Source of the DNA: Jidongwangia harbinensis
GTDB lineage: Bacteria > Actinomycetota > Actinomycetes > Mycobacteriales > Micromonosporaceae
Assembly (NCBI RefSeq): GCF_020216025.1
Contig: NZ_JAIWNC010000008.1
Location: forward strand, 248,001-312,000
DNA: 64,000 nt
Direction: 5' to 3'
Positions 43,626 to 54,593 of this stretch are shown here, piece by piece; within the stretch, counting starts at the first letter, position 1, and the number at the start of each line of letters is the position of its first letter. The notes beneath the pieces are model-generated. The model saw only the letters and a program-made list of their open reading frames with translations, had not been told where the DNA came from and searched no databases. The position numbers and the translations under genes are program-made.

Positions 43626-44923
43626 TGAGTCAGGCAGTGCTGGAGCCGGACACGTCCGCGGCACGCGGCATGGACCTGCTGCGGTTCGCCACCGCCGGCA
43701 GTGTGGACGACGGCAAGTCGACGCTGATCGGGCGGCTGCTGTACGACACCAAGTCGCTCTTCTCCGACCAGCTGGAAGCGGTCGAGGCGGTCAGCGCGGC
43801 CCGCGGTGACGAGTACACCAACCTGGCACTGCTCACCGACGGCCTGCGCGCCGAGCGGGAGCAGGGCATCACGATCGACGTGGCGTACCGCTACTTCGCC
43901 ACCCCGCGGCGCAAGTTCATCATCGCCGACACCCCCGGGCACATCCAGTACACCCGCAACATGGTGACCGGCGCGTCCACCGCCGACCTGGCGCTGATCC
44001 TGGTCGACGCGCGCAAGGGCCTGGTGGAGCAGTCCCGCCGGCACGCGTTCCTCACCTCGCTGCTGCGGGTGCCGCACCTGGTGCTGTGCGTCAACAAGAT
44101 GGACCTGGTGGGCTGGGACAAAGAGGTCTACGACCGGATCGCGGACGAGTTCACCTCGTTCGCGGCCAAGCTCGACATCGGCGACCTGACGATCATTCCG
44201 ATCTCGGCGCTGGACGGCGACAACATCGCCTCGCGGTCCGAGAAGAGCCCGTGGTACGAGGGGCCGTCGCTGCTGCACCACCTCGAGCACGTGCACATCG
44301 CGTCCGACCGCAACCTGGTCGACGTGCGCTTCCCGGTGCAGTACGTGATCCGCCCGCAGTCCACGGTCGTCACCGACTACCGCGGCTACGCCGGGCAGGT
44401 GGCGTCCGGGGTGCTCAAGCCGGGCGACGAGGTGATGGTGCTGCCGTCCGGCATGACCAGCACGATCGCGGGGATCGACACCGCGGACGGGCCGGTCGCC
44501 GAGGCGTTCCCGCCGATGTCGGTGACGGTCCGGCTGGCCGACGAGATCGACATCTCCCGGGGCGACATGCTGTGCCGTCCGCACAACGCGCCGGCCGTCG
44601 CCCAGGACATCGAGGCGATGATCTGCTGGATGGACGAGACCGCGCCGCTGCGGGTCGGCGGCAAGTACGCCATCAAGCACACCACCCGGACCGCCCGTAC
44701 GGTGGTGCGCGGCCTGCAGTACCGCCTGGACGTCAACACACTGCACCGGGACGAGACGGCGGACGGGCTGGGCCTGAACGAGATCGGCCGGGTCAAGCTG
44801 CGAACCACGGTGCCGCTGCTCGCCGACGAGTACCGCCGCAACCGCACCACCGGCGGTTTCATCCTGATCGACGAGACGACGAACCGTACCGTCGGGGCCG
44901 GGATGATCATCGAGGCGCAATAG
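43625..44923 (+). CDS. cysN: Sulfate adenylyltransferase subunit 1 (GTPase)
   Basis: 432 residues. EF-Tu-like GTPase motifs GSVDDGKST, DTPGHIQYTRNM and NKMDL are in place, followed by two beta-barrel domains. It couples GTP hydrolysis to APS formation by CysD. The APS-kinase domain found fused in mycobacterial CysNC is absent, and no cysC is adjacent, so APS may be reduced directly or the kinase lies elsewhere. Starts within the cysD stop. Confidence 0.97.
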   Translation: MSQAVLEPDTSAARGMDLLRFATAGSVDDGKSTLIGRLLYDTKSLFSDQLEAVEAVSAARGDEYTNLALLTDGLRAEREQGITIDVAYRYFATPRRKFIIADTPGHIQYTRNMVTGASTADLALILVDARKGLVEQSRRHAFLTSLLRVPHLVLCVNKMDLVGWDKEVYDRIADEFTSFAAKLDIGDLTIIPISALDGDNIASRSEKSPWYEGPSLLHHLEHVHIASDRNLVDVRFPVQYVIRPQSTVVTDYRGYAGQVASGVLKPGDEVMVLPSGMTSTIAGIDTADGPVAEAFPPMSVTVRLADEIDISRGDMLCRPHNAPAVAQDIEAMICWMDETAPLRVGGKYAIKHTTRTARTVVRGLQYRLDVNTLHRDETADGLGLNEIGRVKLRTTVPLLADEYRRNRTTGGFILIDETTNRTVGAGMIIEAQ

Positions 44924-44928
44924 CGAAA

Positions 44929-44956
44929 CCGGGGTGGGCCGCTCGGCCCACCCCGG
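44929..44956. terminator. Terminator between cysN and the anti-sigma gene
   Basis: ccggggtgggcc (44929-44940) and ggcccaccccgg (44945-44956) form a perfect 12-base stem with a gctc loop, between convergent genes. Confidence 0.85.
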
Positions 44957-44976
44957 TCGTGTCGCGGTTCTCCCGC

Positions 44977-45672
44977 TCAGTTGTTGCGCTTGGCGTTCCG
45001 GCTGACGGTCACGCCGGCGGCGAGCTCGATCATCTCGGACCGGCTGAGCTTGAAGCCGTCCCCGAAGTGCACGATCAGCCAGCTGTCGTCTTTCTCCAGT
45101 GCCCAGACCGACCAGCCGATGTCGGAGTCCGGCATGCCGGTCGGGCCCTTCGTCAGAATGCCCTGCCGGCCGGCGACCTTGATGCCGTCCCCGGCGCCGA
45201 GGCTCATGTCGTCCGTGGTCTCCACCGAGATGCGAACCTTGTGGGCGTACACCCGCCGGTCGTAGCCGCGGTCGCGGAACGGATCCACCTTCGGGGCGGG
45301 GCCCTGCTCGTCGCGGGGCGCGAGCACCACCACGCCGTCGTCGTCGGACAGCACGGCGTAACCGCTCGGCACCTTCTTGAGCGTGTAGCCGGCCGGCTGC
45401 TCACCCGCGTATTCCATCAGCTCGGTGGCCGGCGTCGCACCCGGCGCGGCAGCCGGCACTTCGACGGCGCGGCCGTCCGGCGCGCCGGCGCCCCTGGTGA
45501 ACGTGAAACCGACCAGCATCGCGGCGACGGCCAGCGCGGCGCTCGCGACGGTCTGCACGGCGCGGCGCCGCCGCAGGGCGCGGCGCCCGCGGGTCAGGTC
45601 CGCCTCGAGTTGCTGGATGGTGGGCGGAAGCGGCGGACCGGCGATCTCCTCGAGCCGCTGGTGCAGGTCCAT
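44977..45672 (-). CDS. Membrane-anchored probable anti-sigma factor
   Basis: 231 residues. A cytosolic N-terminus (MDLHQRLEEIAGPPLPPTIQQLEADLTRGRR in outline) with a basic run precedes one membrane segment (about 40-60). The remainder is an exported domain of unknown fold. The ATG overlaps the sigma factor's TGA, so both are co-translated, the usual arrangement for a SigE-family sigma and its membrane partner. No zinc-binding HxxxCxxC motif is seen, so the anti-sigma role rests on position and topology. Confidence 0.7.
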   Translation of the reverse strand: MDLHQRLEEIAGPPLPPTIQQLEADLTRGRRALRRRRAVQTVASAALAVAAMLVGFTFTRGAGAPDGRAVEVPAAAPGATPATELMEYAGEQPAGYTLKKVPSGYAVLSDDDGVVVLAPRDEQGPAPKVDPFRDRGYDRRVYAHKVRISVETTDDMSLGAGDGIKVAGRQGILTKGPTGMPDSDIGWSVWALEKDDSWLIVHFGDGFKLSRSEMIELAAGVTVSRNAKRNN

Positions 45673-46217
45673 CACGGTGTCACTCCTTGGGCACGAAACA
45701 GGCGGCGGGGCGGTGGGGCGGGGCGGTCCAGGACCGCGCGGAGCCGGTCCAGGGCACGCGCGGTCTGGCTCTTCACGGTGCCTTCGGAACAACCGAGCGC
45801 GTCCGCGGTCTGGGCGACGTCGAGGTCGTAGAAATAGCGGAACACCACCGCGGCGCGCATCCGCGGCGGCAGATCCCGCAGCGCCTGACGCAATCCGTCG
45901 TCGAGCCCGCCGGTCGGCAACTCGGCCTGCGGACGGTCCGGCAGCGATTCCACCGGCCGCTCCCGGCGCCGCCACAACCGGCGCCGCTCGTCGGTCAGCG
46001 CGTTCACCAGGGCGCGGCGAACGTAGCCGTCGGGATTGTCCGCGCGCTTGAACGACGACCACGCGACGTACAGCTTGGTCAGGGTGGCCTGGACCAGGTC
46101 CTCCGCGAGGTGTGGGTCGCCCGCGGTCAGCAGGGTCGCGGTTCGTACCAGGCCGGCCCGCCGGTACAGCACGAATTCGTGGAACTGCTCATCTCGCGTC
46201 GTCAAGAGCCCTCCCAA
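45672..46217 (-). CDS. SigE-family RNA polymerase sigma factor
   Basis: About 181 residues. Region 2 (FHEFVLYRRAGLVRTATLLTAGD, EDLVQATLTKLYVAW) and region 4 (RQALRDLPPRMRAAVVFRYF, ADALGCSEGTVKSQTARAL) are clear, without regions 1 or 3, as in ECF factors of the actinobacterial SigE family. The start is uncertain: TTG 46217 has ggagg 9 bases upstream. Target promoters unknown; autoregulation is likely but I cannot mark a site. Confidence 0.92.
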   Translation of the reverse strand: MGGLLTTRDEQFHEFVLYRRAGLVRTATLLTAGDPHLAEDLVQATLTKLYVAWSSFKRADNPDGYVRRALVNALTDERRRLWRRRERPVESLPDRPQAELPTGGLDDGLRQALRDLPPRMRAAVVFRYFYDLDVAQTADALGCSEGTVKSQTARALDRLRAVLDRPAPPPRRLFRAQGVTP

Positions 46218-46316
46218 TGTCTCACGCCTCCCTGACGGCTCGCGGTTCGCCAGGGTTGCATGCGGAGGAAAGTGCGGGAAGGAATCGACGATGCGGGTAC
46301 GTTCGGTGACCGTGCG

Positions 46317-46802
46317 TCAGCGGAGCGAGGCCCAGACGACCTTGCCGGTGGGTGTGGCGGCGGCGCCCCAGTCGGTGGCGACCGCCTGGATCGTGCGCAG
46401 GCCGAAACCGCGTTCGTCGAGCGGGCGCCCGCGGTGCGGGGCGGACGGCCGGCGCAGCCGCGGTAGCCGGGGCTGACCGTCGGAGACCGCCAGGTGCAGA
46501 CCGTCGCCGTGCCGGGACACCACCACGGTGATCTCCGAACCGGCGTGCTCCACCGCATTACTAACCAATTCCGACATCATCAGCCGGGCCGGGTGCAGCA
46601 GGTCCGGCCGATTCCATCGCCAGCACGCGTCGCCGACCAGGTTCCGGGCGAGCGACGCGGACTCCGGAGCGGACGGCAGATGCAGCACCAGCGGCCGGCG
46701 GTCCGACCGGATATCGGCGGCCAGCTGCGCCAGCGCGTTCTCGGCGGCACGCTCGGCGGTGATCGGGCCCTCGCCGAACACCGGTGGCGGGCTGACCCTC
46801 AT
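46317..46802 (-). CDS. RsbW-like ATP-binding regulatory protein
   Basis: 161 residues with the HATPase_c_2 fold of anti-sigma serine kinases: N box LMMSELVSNAVEHAGSEI, G1-like DGLHLAVSDGQP, and G2 DERGFGLRTIQAVATDWG. No sensor domain. Streptomycetes and relatives carry many such proteins, most without a known partner. It lies upstream of the sigma gene on the same strand, separated by 99 bases. A partnership with an anti-sigma-factor antagonist is not shown here. Confidence 0.88.
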   Translation of the reverse strand: MRVSPPPVFGEGPITAERAAENALAQLAADIRSDRRPLVLHLPSAPESASLARNLVGDACWRWNRPDLLHPARLMMSELVSNAVEHAGSEITVVVSRHGDGLHLAVSDGQPRLPRLRRPSAPHRGRPLDERGFGLRTIQAVATDWGAAATPTGKVVWASLR

Positions 46803-46965
46803 GACGACCCCTTCGTCACGGTCCGGGGCGCCTGTGTTCCCGGACGTGGCGTCACCCTAAGCGGCGCCACGCCGGGAACGGAACGTCATTCCCCCGCGCG
46901 GGTGACGTTCGACGCCAATGCTGCGGCCGGCGTGCCGCGGGCGGCGAGGTTTCGGCCGGCTGCGG

Positions 46966-47166
46966 TCAGGGGCGGGCGTTTGCGGCAGCGTCGGAGTCGG
47001 TGACGTCGTCCAGGCCCTCACTGAGGGCGCCGGTCAGGTCGTCCGCCGGTACCTCGACGTCCTCGCGGTCCACCGAGTCGGCGCGGTCGGGCGTCGGTTC
47101 CGGGCCAGTGGCTCCACCGGCGAAGCCGTACTCATTGGGTCGATTGCCTTCCGTCTCAGCACTCAT
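46966..47166 (-). CDS. Small acidic hypothetical protein
   Basis: 66 residues from ATG 47166, highly acidic and probably disordered (DREDVEVPADDLTGALSEGLDD). No family recognised. An earlier in-frame start (ATG 47199) is less likely since its added codons are basic and atypical. It lies downstream of galK on the same strand with a 58-base gap. Confidence 0.5.
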   Translation of the reverse strand: MSAETEGNRPNEYGFAGGATGPEPTPDRADSVDREDVEVPADDLTGALSEGLDDVTDSDAAANARP

Positions 47167-47224
47167 ACGCGCCCTATACCCGACACGGCCCCCTTCCAAC
47201 GCCCCCGCGACAGGCGCCCGGGGG

Positions 47225-48388
47225 TCAGTGGGGTAGGCGGGTGGCGCCGGGGCCGGGTACCGCGACGAACGGCGTGGGTGCGGTGAAGCCGCGCCGCTCG
47301 TAGGCCGCCGCGACCGCCCCGGCGACCGCGTCCGCCCCGTCCGCGTCGACCAGAGCCAGGATGCAGCCGCCGAATCCGCCCCCGGTCATCCGGGCGCCGT
47401 ACGCGCCGGCGGTCAGCGCCGCCTCGACCGCCACGTCGATCTCCGGCACGGTGATCTCGAAGTCGTCGCGCATGGACGCGTGTGAGGCGGTCATCAGCGG
47501 TCCGATCTCGCGGATCCGGCCGGAGCGGAGGAGCCGGACCGTGTCCAGCACCCGCTGGTTCTCGGTGACCACGTGCCGGACCCGGCGGCGGGTCACCTCG
47601 TCCGGCAGGGATTCCAGCAGCCCGTCCAGCTCCTCGGTGCGGACGTCGCGCAGGGCCGGCACGCCCAGGATGCGGGCCGCCTCCTCGCAGGAGGTGCGCC
47701 GGGCGCCGTACTCGCCGCTGACGTGCTGGTGCGGGGCGTTGCTGTTGACCACCAGGATGGCCAGGCCCTCGGCGGCGACGTCGAACGGGATCTGTTCGAC
47801 GGCCAGGGACCGGCAGTCCAGGAACAGGGCCTTGCCGGCCTGGCAGCGGATCGACGCCGACTGGTCCATGATGCCGGTCGGCGCGCCCACGTAGACGTTC
47901 TCGGCGCGCTGGGCCACCGCGGGACGGCGGCCCACCGGCAGGTCGAGTTTGCCGAGGTCGACGAGCGCGGTGAGGACCGCGGACTCGAGCGCGGCCGACG
48001 ACGACACGCCGGCACCCACGGGTACGTCGGAGGCCAGTGCGATCCGGGCCGGCGGCACGTCGAAACCGGCGTCGCGCAGCGCCCACACCACGCCGGCCAC
48101 GTACGCCGCCCAGCCGTCCAGCACGCCGGGCTCGGCCAGCTCGGGTTCGCCGAACCGCACGGTGCCGTCGGCGAAGTCGGAGCAGACCTGCCAGCCCTCG
48201 GGCGCCGGGCCGGCGGCCGCGACCACGCGTTCCGGCAGGGCGAACGGAAGCACGAAGCCGTCGTTGTAGTCGGTGTGCTCACCGATCAGGTTGACCCGGC
48301 CGGGTGCGGCCCAGAGACCTTCGGGCTCGTCGTCGTACGCGGTGGAGAAGGCCGACGCCGCCCGGGCGGCCACATCGTCGATCGTCAT
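47225..48388 (-). CDS. galK: Galactokinase
   Basis: 387 residues. GHMP-family galactokinase with the sugar site APGRVNLIGEHTDYNDGFVLP, the ATP loop VPVGAGVSSSAALESAV and the C-terminal MTGGGFGGCILAL. It converts galactose to galactose 1-phosphate. It follows galE by 12 bases in the same operon; galT is not in the window. Confidence 0.96.
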   Translation of the reverse strand: MTIDDVAARAASAFSTAYDDEPEGLWAAPGRVNLIGEHTDYNDGFVLPFALPERVVAAAGPAPEGWQVCSDFADGTVRFGEPELAEPGVLDGWAAYVAGVVWALRDAGFDVPPARIALASDVPVGAGVSSSAALESAVLTALVDLGKLDLPVGRRPAVAQRAENVYVGAPTGIMDQSASIRCQAGKALFLDCRSLAVEQIPFDVAAEGLAILVVNSNAPHQHVSGEYGARRTSCEEAARILGVPALRDVRTEELDGLLESLPDEVTRRRVRHVVTENQRVLDTVRLLRSGRIREIGPLMTASHASMRDDFEITVPEIDVAVEAALTAGAYGARMTGGGFGGCILALVDADGADAVAGAVAAAYERRGFTAPTPFVAVPGPGATRLPH

Positions 48389-48400
48389 GCGCCGATCACA

Positions 48401-50528
<2,128 letters not shown>

Positions 50529-50533
50529 GCCGG

Positions 50534-51061
50534 GTGGCGGAGGACACGACCCGGATCGGCGTCGCGATCGACATCCCGGAGCCCTGGGGTACGACGCTGA
50601 CCCGCCGCCGCGCCGAGGCCGGTGATCCGCAGGCCGCGTACACCCCGGCGCACGTCACGCTGCTCGGGCCGACCGAGGTGGCGGCCGGGGCCCTGCCGGC
50701 GGTGGAGAAGCAGCTGGAGCGGATCGCGGCGGCGCACCGGCCGTTCACCATCCAGCTGCGCGGCACCGGCACCTTCCGGCCGATCACCGAGGTGGTGTTC
50801 GTGACGCTGGCGATGGGCATCAGCGAGTGCGAGCTGCTCGCCGAGGCGATCGCCGCGGCCGAGGGGGTGAACCGCGCCGCCCGGTTCCCGTACCACCCGC
50901 ACGTGACCGTGGCGCAGGACGTGCCGGCACCGGCCCTGGACGCGGTCTTCGAGGATCTGGCCGACTTCTCCTGCCGGTTCGACGTCTCCTCGTTCACGCT
51001 GTTCTCGCACGGTGGCGAGGGCCCGTGGCGGCCCCGGCGTGACTTCCCGCTTGGCGGCTGA
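50534..51061 (+). CDS. 2'-5' RNA ligase-like 2H phosphoesterase
   Basis: 175 residues. The two catalytic His-x-Thr motifs of the 2H superfamily are present: HVTLLGP (~41) and HVTVAQD (~121). The family cleaves or ligates 2',5'- or cyclic phosphodiester bonds; the substrate is unknown. It starts 5 bases after trpS and is probably co-transcribed. Confidence 0.88.
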   Translation: MAEDTTRIGVAIDIPEPWGTTLTRRRAEAGDPQAAYTPAHVTLLGPTEVAAGALPAVEKQLERIAAAHRPFTIQLRGTGTFRPITEVVFVTLAMGISECELLAEAIAAAEGVNRAARFPYHPHVTVAQDVPAPALDAVFEDLADFSCRFDVSSFTLFSHGGEGPWRPRRDFPLGG

Positions 51062-51082
51062 GGACTTGGGTACATTCACGCG

Positions 51083-52003
51083 GTGAACGCCATCGACCGC
51101 GGGTACGACGCGGTGGAAGCGCGGATCATGGTGCTGCGGCGACGCTCGCGTCACTTCGACCATCTCTGCCGGGCGCTGTTGCGCTTCTGGGAGGCCCAGG
51201 GCGGGCGGCTGGCCGCGGCGATCGCGTACTACGGCTTCTTCGCCATCTTTGCGCTGCTGCTCATCGGCTATTCGATCTTCGGCATCCTGCTGAACAACAA
51301 CCCCGACCTGTTCGACATCGTCCGCCAGTTCCTCCGCGAGAACCTGCCGTTCCTGGACCTGCGCCAGATCGTGGACAGCGGCCGTACCGTCGGGGTGGTC
51401 GGTCTGCTGGGTCTGATCTTCACCGGCGTGGCCTGGGTCGAGGCCATCCGCTCCTCGCAGCGGCTGATCTGGCGGCTGAACGAGCAGCCCGGGTACGTCG
51501 GCGTGCGCCAGCTGCTGGATCTGCTGGTCGGCATCGGCGTCCTGCTCCTGCTCGCCTCCTCGGTGCTCGCGGTGTACGGCCTGGAGCGGCTGCTGGCCTG
51601 GCTCGCCGACGGCCGGGTCGGTTTCGTGCTGTCCGCGATCAGCCTGATCCTCTCCATCGCGATCAACATGCTGCTGGCCGCGGCGCTGCTGGCCGCCGTG
51701 CCGCGGCTGCGGATGACCGTCCGGCGGCTGGCCCCGCCGGTGCTCCAGGTCGGGCTGGGGGTCTGGCTGCTCAACACGGTGGGCCGGTCGTTCGTCGGGC
51801 TGGTCCAGGAGAACCCCGCGTACGGCCTGGTCGCCAGCGCCGTCGGGGTACTGGTCTACCTGTACGTCTTCAACCAGTTGCTGCTGTTCGGCGCGGCCTG
51901 GGCGGCGACCAGCCCGCACGGCCGGGTGGTGGACCTGTCGGCCGACGACAAGACCGCTCCGGTCGGGCAAAACACCTGGATCCGGCACCGCAGCCCGCAA
52001 TGA
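51083..52003 (+). CDS. YihY/virulence factor BrkB family membrane protein
   Basis: 306-residue inner membrane protein with about six membrane segments. GGRLAAAIAYYGFFAIFALLL and the C-terminal LLLFGAAWAA are typical of YihY/BrkB. Function is unsettled (once called RNase BN in error). GTG 51083, 21 bases after the phosphoesterase, in the trpS operon. Confidence 0.92.
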   Translation: MNAIDRGYDAVEARIMVLRRRSRHFDHLCRALLRFWEAQGGRLAAAIAYYGFFAIFALLLIGYSIFGILLNNNPDLFDIVRQFLRENLPFLDLRQIVDSGRTVGVVGLLGLIFTGVAWVEAIRSSQRLIWRLNEQPGYVGVRQLLDLLVGIGVLLLLASSVLAVYGLERLLAWLADGRVGFVLSAISLILSIAINMLLAAALLAAVPRLRMTVRRLAPPVLQVGLGVWLLNTVGRSFVGLVQENPAYGLVASAVGVLVYLYVFNQLLLFGAAWAATSPHGRVVDLSADDKTAPVGQNTWIRHRSPQ

Positions 52004-52010
52004 TGGGCCG

Positions 52011-52415
52011 GTGGGCACTCTCATCACGCTGAGCCTCCCGCCGGACTCGCCGGTGGCCGGCCTGCCGTGGGTCATCACCATCGGTGCGCTGGGTGACGAG
52101 GAGGACTGGGAACCGGTGGTGTGCGGCCCGTACGAGCGCGCGCACGCGCTGGCGCTGGCCCAGGCGGTGGTCGCGGACGAGGACCTGATGGCCGTGGTCG
52201 AACCGCTGTTGCCGCTGGTCGACGCGGAGGCCATCCGGGACGAGGTCGAGCTGGCCCGGGCGGCGGCCGACCCCGATGGCGCCGGGCCGGCGAAGGCGGC
52301 CGACCAGTGGCAGGAGTCCGGCGTGGAACGCGGGCCGGCGCCGACCGCCGCCGAGGTGCGGGCCGGCTTCGCCCGGATCGCGGCCCGGCTGCCGGGTTCG
52401 GTCAGCCCGGGTTGA
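52011..52415 (+). CDS. Conserved hypothetical protein
   Basis: 134 residues. No family recognised. The N-terminal third contains beta-like segments (PWVITIGALGDEEDWEPVVCGPYER) and the rest is helical and acidic. GTG 52011 lies 7 bases after the YihY gene. Its end overlaps the convergent TetR gene by 14 bases. Confidence 0.65.
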   Translation: MGTLITLSLPPDSPVAGLPWVITIGALGDEEDWEPVVCGPYERAHALALAQAVVADEDLMAVVEPLLPLVDAEAIRDEVELARAAADPDGAGPAKAADQWQESGVERGPAPTAAEVRAGFARIAARLPGSVSPG

Positions 52416-52995
52416 GCAGCGCGCGTACCCCGCGCAGGTAGGTGTCCTTGTCGGGGTGGCCGAGGAAGAGCCGTTGCAGCGCGAACCCGGGTATCAGGCC
52501 GAACAGCACGCTCGCGGCCGCCTCCACGTCGGTGTCCGGCGCGAGTTCGCCGCGCTCGACCGCCCGGCGGGCCAGCGTCACGTACGCCTCCCGCATCCCC
52601 TGGTAGCGGTGCCGGACGATCTCCCGGATCGCCGGGTCCAACGTGGCCTCGCCCCACACCTGCACCGCGAGCGGGAAGTTGCCGTTCTCCCCGACCTGGA
52701 CGTTGATCGCGTCGAAGACCTCGCTCAGCGCCTCGACCAGCGGAGGAGCCGGCTCCCGGGTGGACACCTCCTGCAGGAGCGCGGTGATGCCGCCGGCGAC
52801 CGACTCGGCGATGGCATTGATGATCTCGTTCTTCGATTTGAAGTAGCGGTACACGGCGCCGACCGACAGCCCGGCCTCGGCGATCAGATCCTGCATGGTC
52901 GTGTTGTGCAGGCCGTTGCGGAGGAAGCAGGTCCGGGCGGCGACCAGGATCTGCTCCCGGCGGGCGATGAGGTGGTCCTCGGATACACGTGGCAC
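52402..52995 (-). CDS. TetR-family repressor
   Basis: 197 residues. N-terminal helix-turn-helix (about 10-55: RREQILVAARTCFLRNGLHNTT..., LSVGAVYRYFKSKNEIINAI) and a TetR_C-like ligand domain. GTG 52995 is favoured. It is divergent from a membrane gene with an AACGA-N4-TCGTT site next to each promoter, so it likely represses both itself and that gene. Confidence 0.92.
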   Translation of the reverse strand: MPRVSEDHLIARREQILVAARTCFLRNGLHNTTMQDLIAEAGLSVGAVYRYFKSKNEIINAIAESVAGGITALLQEVSTREPAPPLVEALSEVFDAINVQVGENGNFPLAVQVWGEATLDPAIREIVRHRYQGMREAYVTLARRAVERGELAPDTDVEAAASVLFGLIPGFALQRLFLGHPDKDTYLRGVRALLNPG

Positions 52996-53009
52996 GGGGC
53001 ACAGTGTAA

Positions 53010-53023
53010 AACGAACGCTCGTT
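53010..53023. promoter_or_regulatory. TetR operator 1
   Basis: aacga-acgc-tcgtt, a perfect 5-base inverted repeat with 4-base spacer. It is 15 bases upstream of the repressor start and is followed by TTGACA (53025-53030), a possible -35 for the divergent gene. Confidence 0.7.
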
Positions 53024-53064
53024 CTTGACACCCGGCCGGGTGGGGAGCACGCTCTTCTTAAGAG

Positions 53065-53078
53065 AACGAGTATTCGTT
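53065..53078. promoter_or_regulatory. TetR operator 2
   Basis: aacga-gtat-tcgtt shares exact arms and spacing with 53010-53023. It ends 13 bases before ATG 53092, covering the start region of the membrane gene. Site centres are 55 bases apart. Confidence 0.7.
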
Positions 53079-53091
53079 TTAGGAGAAGACC

Positions 53092-54084
53092 ATGCGCGCC
53101 AACCCGATCCGCCTCGGTGTCCTGATCGCCCTCGTCGTGGTGGCCCTGCAGGCCCTGCTCGTGCCGCTCTTCGCCGGTCCGGCCGGCAACCTCGCGCCCC
53201 GCGACCTGCCGCTCGCGGTCGCCGGGCCACCGCCCGCCGTCGCCGCGCTCACCGGCAGACTCGAGTCCGGGCATCCCGGCGCGTTCGCCGTCACGGTGGT
53301 CGCCGACGGCGCGGCCGCCGACGCGGCGATCCGCGACCGCGACGTGTACGGCGCCCTGGTGCTCGGTCCCGCCGGGCCGGAACTGCGCGTGGCCTCGGGC
53401 GCCTCGCCCACGGTCGCGACGCTGCTCACCCAGGCCGCCGCCGGGCTGGGCGACGGCACTCCGGTCCCGGTCCGCGACGTCGTGCCGGCCGACGCCGACG
53501 ACCCCCGCGGCACCGGATTCGCCTCCAGCTTCCTCCCGCTCGCGATGACCGCGATGCTGGCCGGCGTGCTGATCTTCCTGCAGGTCCGGCGGCGCTCCGC
53601 GCGGTTGCTCGCGCTCGGCACGTTCGCCGTGCTGGCCGGACTCGCCGGGGCCGCGGTCCAGCAGTACTGGCTCGGCGTGCTGCCCGGCGACTACCTGCCC
53701 GCCGCGGGCGTCGTCGGCCTCTTCTCGCTCGCCGTCGCGGCCACCGTCACGGGGCTGGGTGCGGTCGCGGACCGGGCCGGGGTGGCCCTCGGCGCGGTGA
53801 CCGTCTTCCTGGTCGGCAACGCGCTGTCCGCGGTCGGCTCGGCCGCCGAGCTGCTGCCGCAGCCGTGGGGCGAGATCGGCCAGTGGCTGCCGATCGGCGC
53901 CGGCGGGACGCTGCTCCGCTCCGCGGCGTTCTTCGGCGGCAACGGCGGCGCGGCCGCCGCCTGGCTGCTCACCGGGTACGCGGTGGTCGGGCTGCTCCTG
54001 GTCGCGGGGGGCCGGCGCGGTCTCGCCGCCCGGAGCGAGCCGGTCCCGGCGGCGCCGGAACCCGAGCACGCCCTGGCCCGCTGA
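53092..54084 (+). CDS. ABC-2/YhgE-like membrane permease, TetR-controlled
   Basis: 330 residues. A first membrane segment (~8-28) is followed by a ~120-residue exported domain and five C-terminal segments (about 143-160, 172-190, 200-225, 235-255, 290-312). This layout is seen in DUF3533/YhgE-Pip and ABC-2 permeases; no ATPase is adjacent. The aggag site 7 bases before ATG 53092 is strong. With the adjacent TetR and dual operators, an export or stress role is likely but the substrate is unknown. Confidence 0.75.
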   Translation: MRANPIRLGVLIALVVVALQALLVPLFAGPAGNLAPRDLPLAVAGPPPAVAALTGRLESGHPGAFAVTVVADGAAADAAIRDRDVYGALVLGPAGPELRVASGASPTVATLLTQAAAGLGDGTPVPVRDVVPADADDPRGTGFASSFLPLAMTAMLAGVLIFLQVRRRSARLLALGTFAVLAGLAGAAVQQYWLGVLPGDYLPAAGVVGLFSLAVAATVTGLGAVADRAGVALGAVTVFLVGNALSAVGSAAELLPQPWGEIGQWLPIGAGGTLLRSAAFFGGNGGAAAAWLLTGYAVVGLLLVAGGRRGLAARSEPVPAAPEPEHALAR

Positions 54085-54130
54085 CCCGGCCACCGACCTC
54101 GCCGGACGGAGAGGCCGCCATACTGGTCGC

Positions 54131-54400
54131 GTGGTGATCACGCGCCGGTGGGCGGCCTTCCTCGTTGCGGTCGGTGTCTGGAACTGGGCGATCTGGCCGG
54201 GCTTCATCTCCCGGACGCTCCGGGACGACCGCGCCTTCGCGGCCGGCTCGCCGACCGCGTTCTTCTGGGTGCACGCGCTGATCATCGGTGGCTCGCTGGC
54301 CCTCGGGACCGTCGCCGGGGTGCTCGGCATCCGCGCCTGGCGGGCGAACCGGCGTACCGAAGGATCGACGGTGGCCCCCGCTGGAGTGCCGAAAGATTAA
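54131..54400 (+). CDS. SCO4848-like small membrane protein
   Basis: 89 residues with two membrane segments (about 6-25 and 43-65). The pattern WAAFLVAVGVWNWAIWP ... SPTAFFWVHALIIGGSLALG matches the Streptomyces SCO4848 group of unknown function. GTG 54131 followed by another GTG. It may end the transcript of the permease. Confidence 0.75.
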   Translation: MVITRRWAAFLVAVGVWNWAIWPGFISRTLRDDRAFAAGSPTAFFWVHALIIGGSLALGTVAGVLGIRAWRANRRTEGSTVAPAGVPKD

Positions 54401-54593
54401 CGGCAGGTTTCGCGGTGAGCGGGCAATTCGCGCCCCAAGCGCGCTAAAGCGACGTTAAGGCCGGGGCGGAGTCGCGAGCAGGTAACGGTGCGCCAACAGT
54501 CCGGTCCGAATTCCTGACGCTGCTGTGGCCTGCGCGTACGGTAGCGCCCGAGACTCACCGCGAGGTGTCGGTGTGCAGCGGAAGGAGGGCGTC

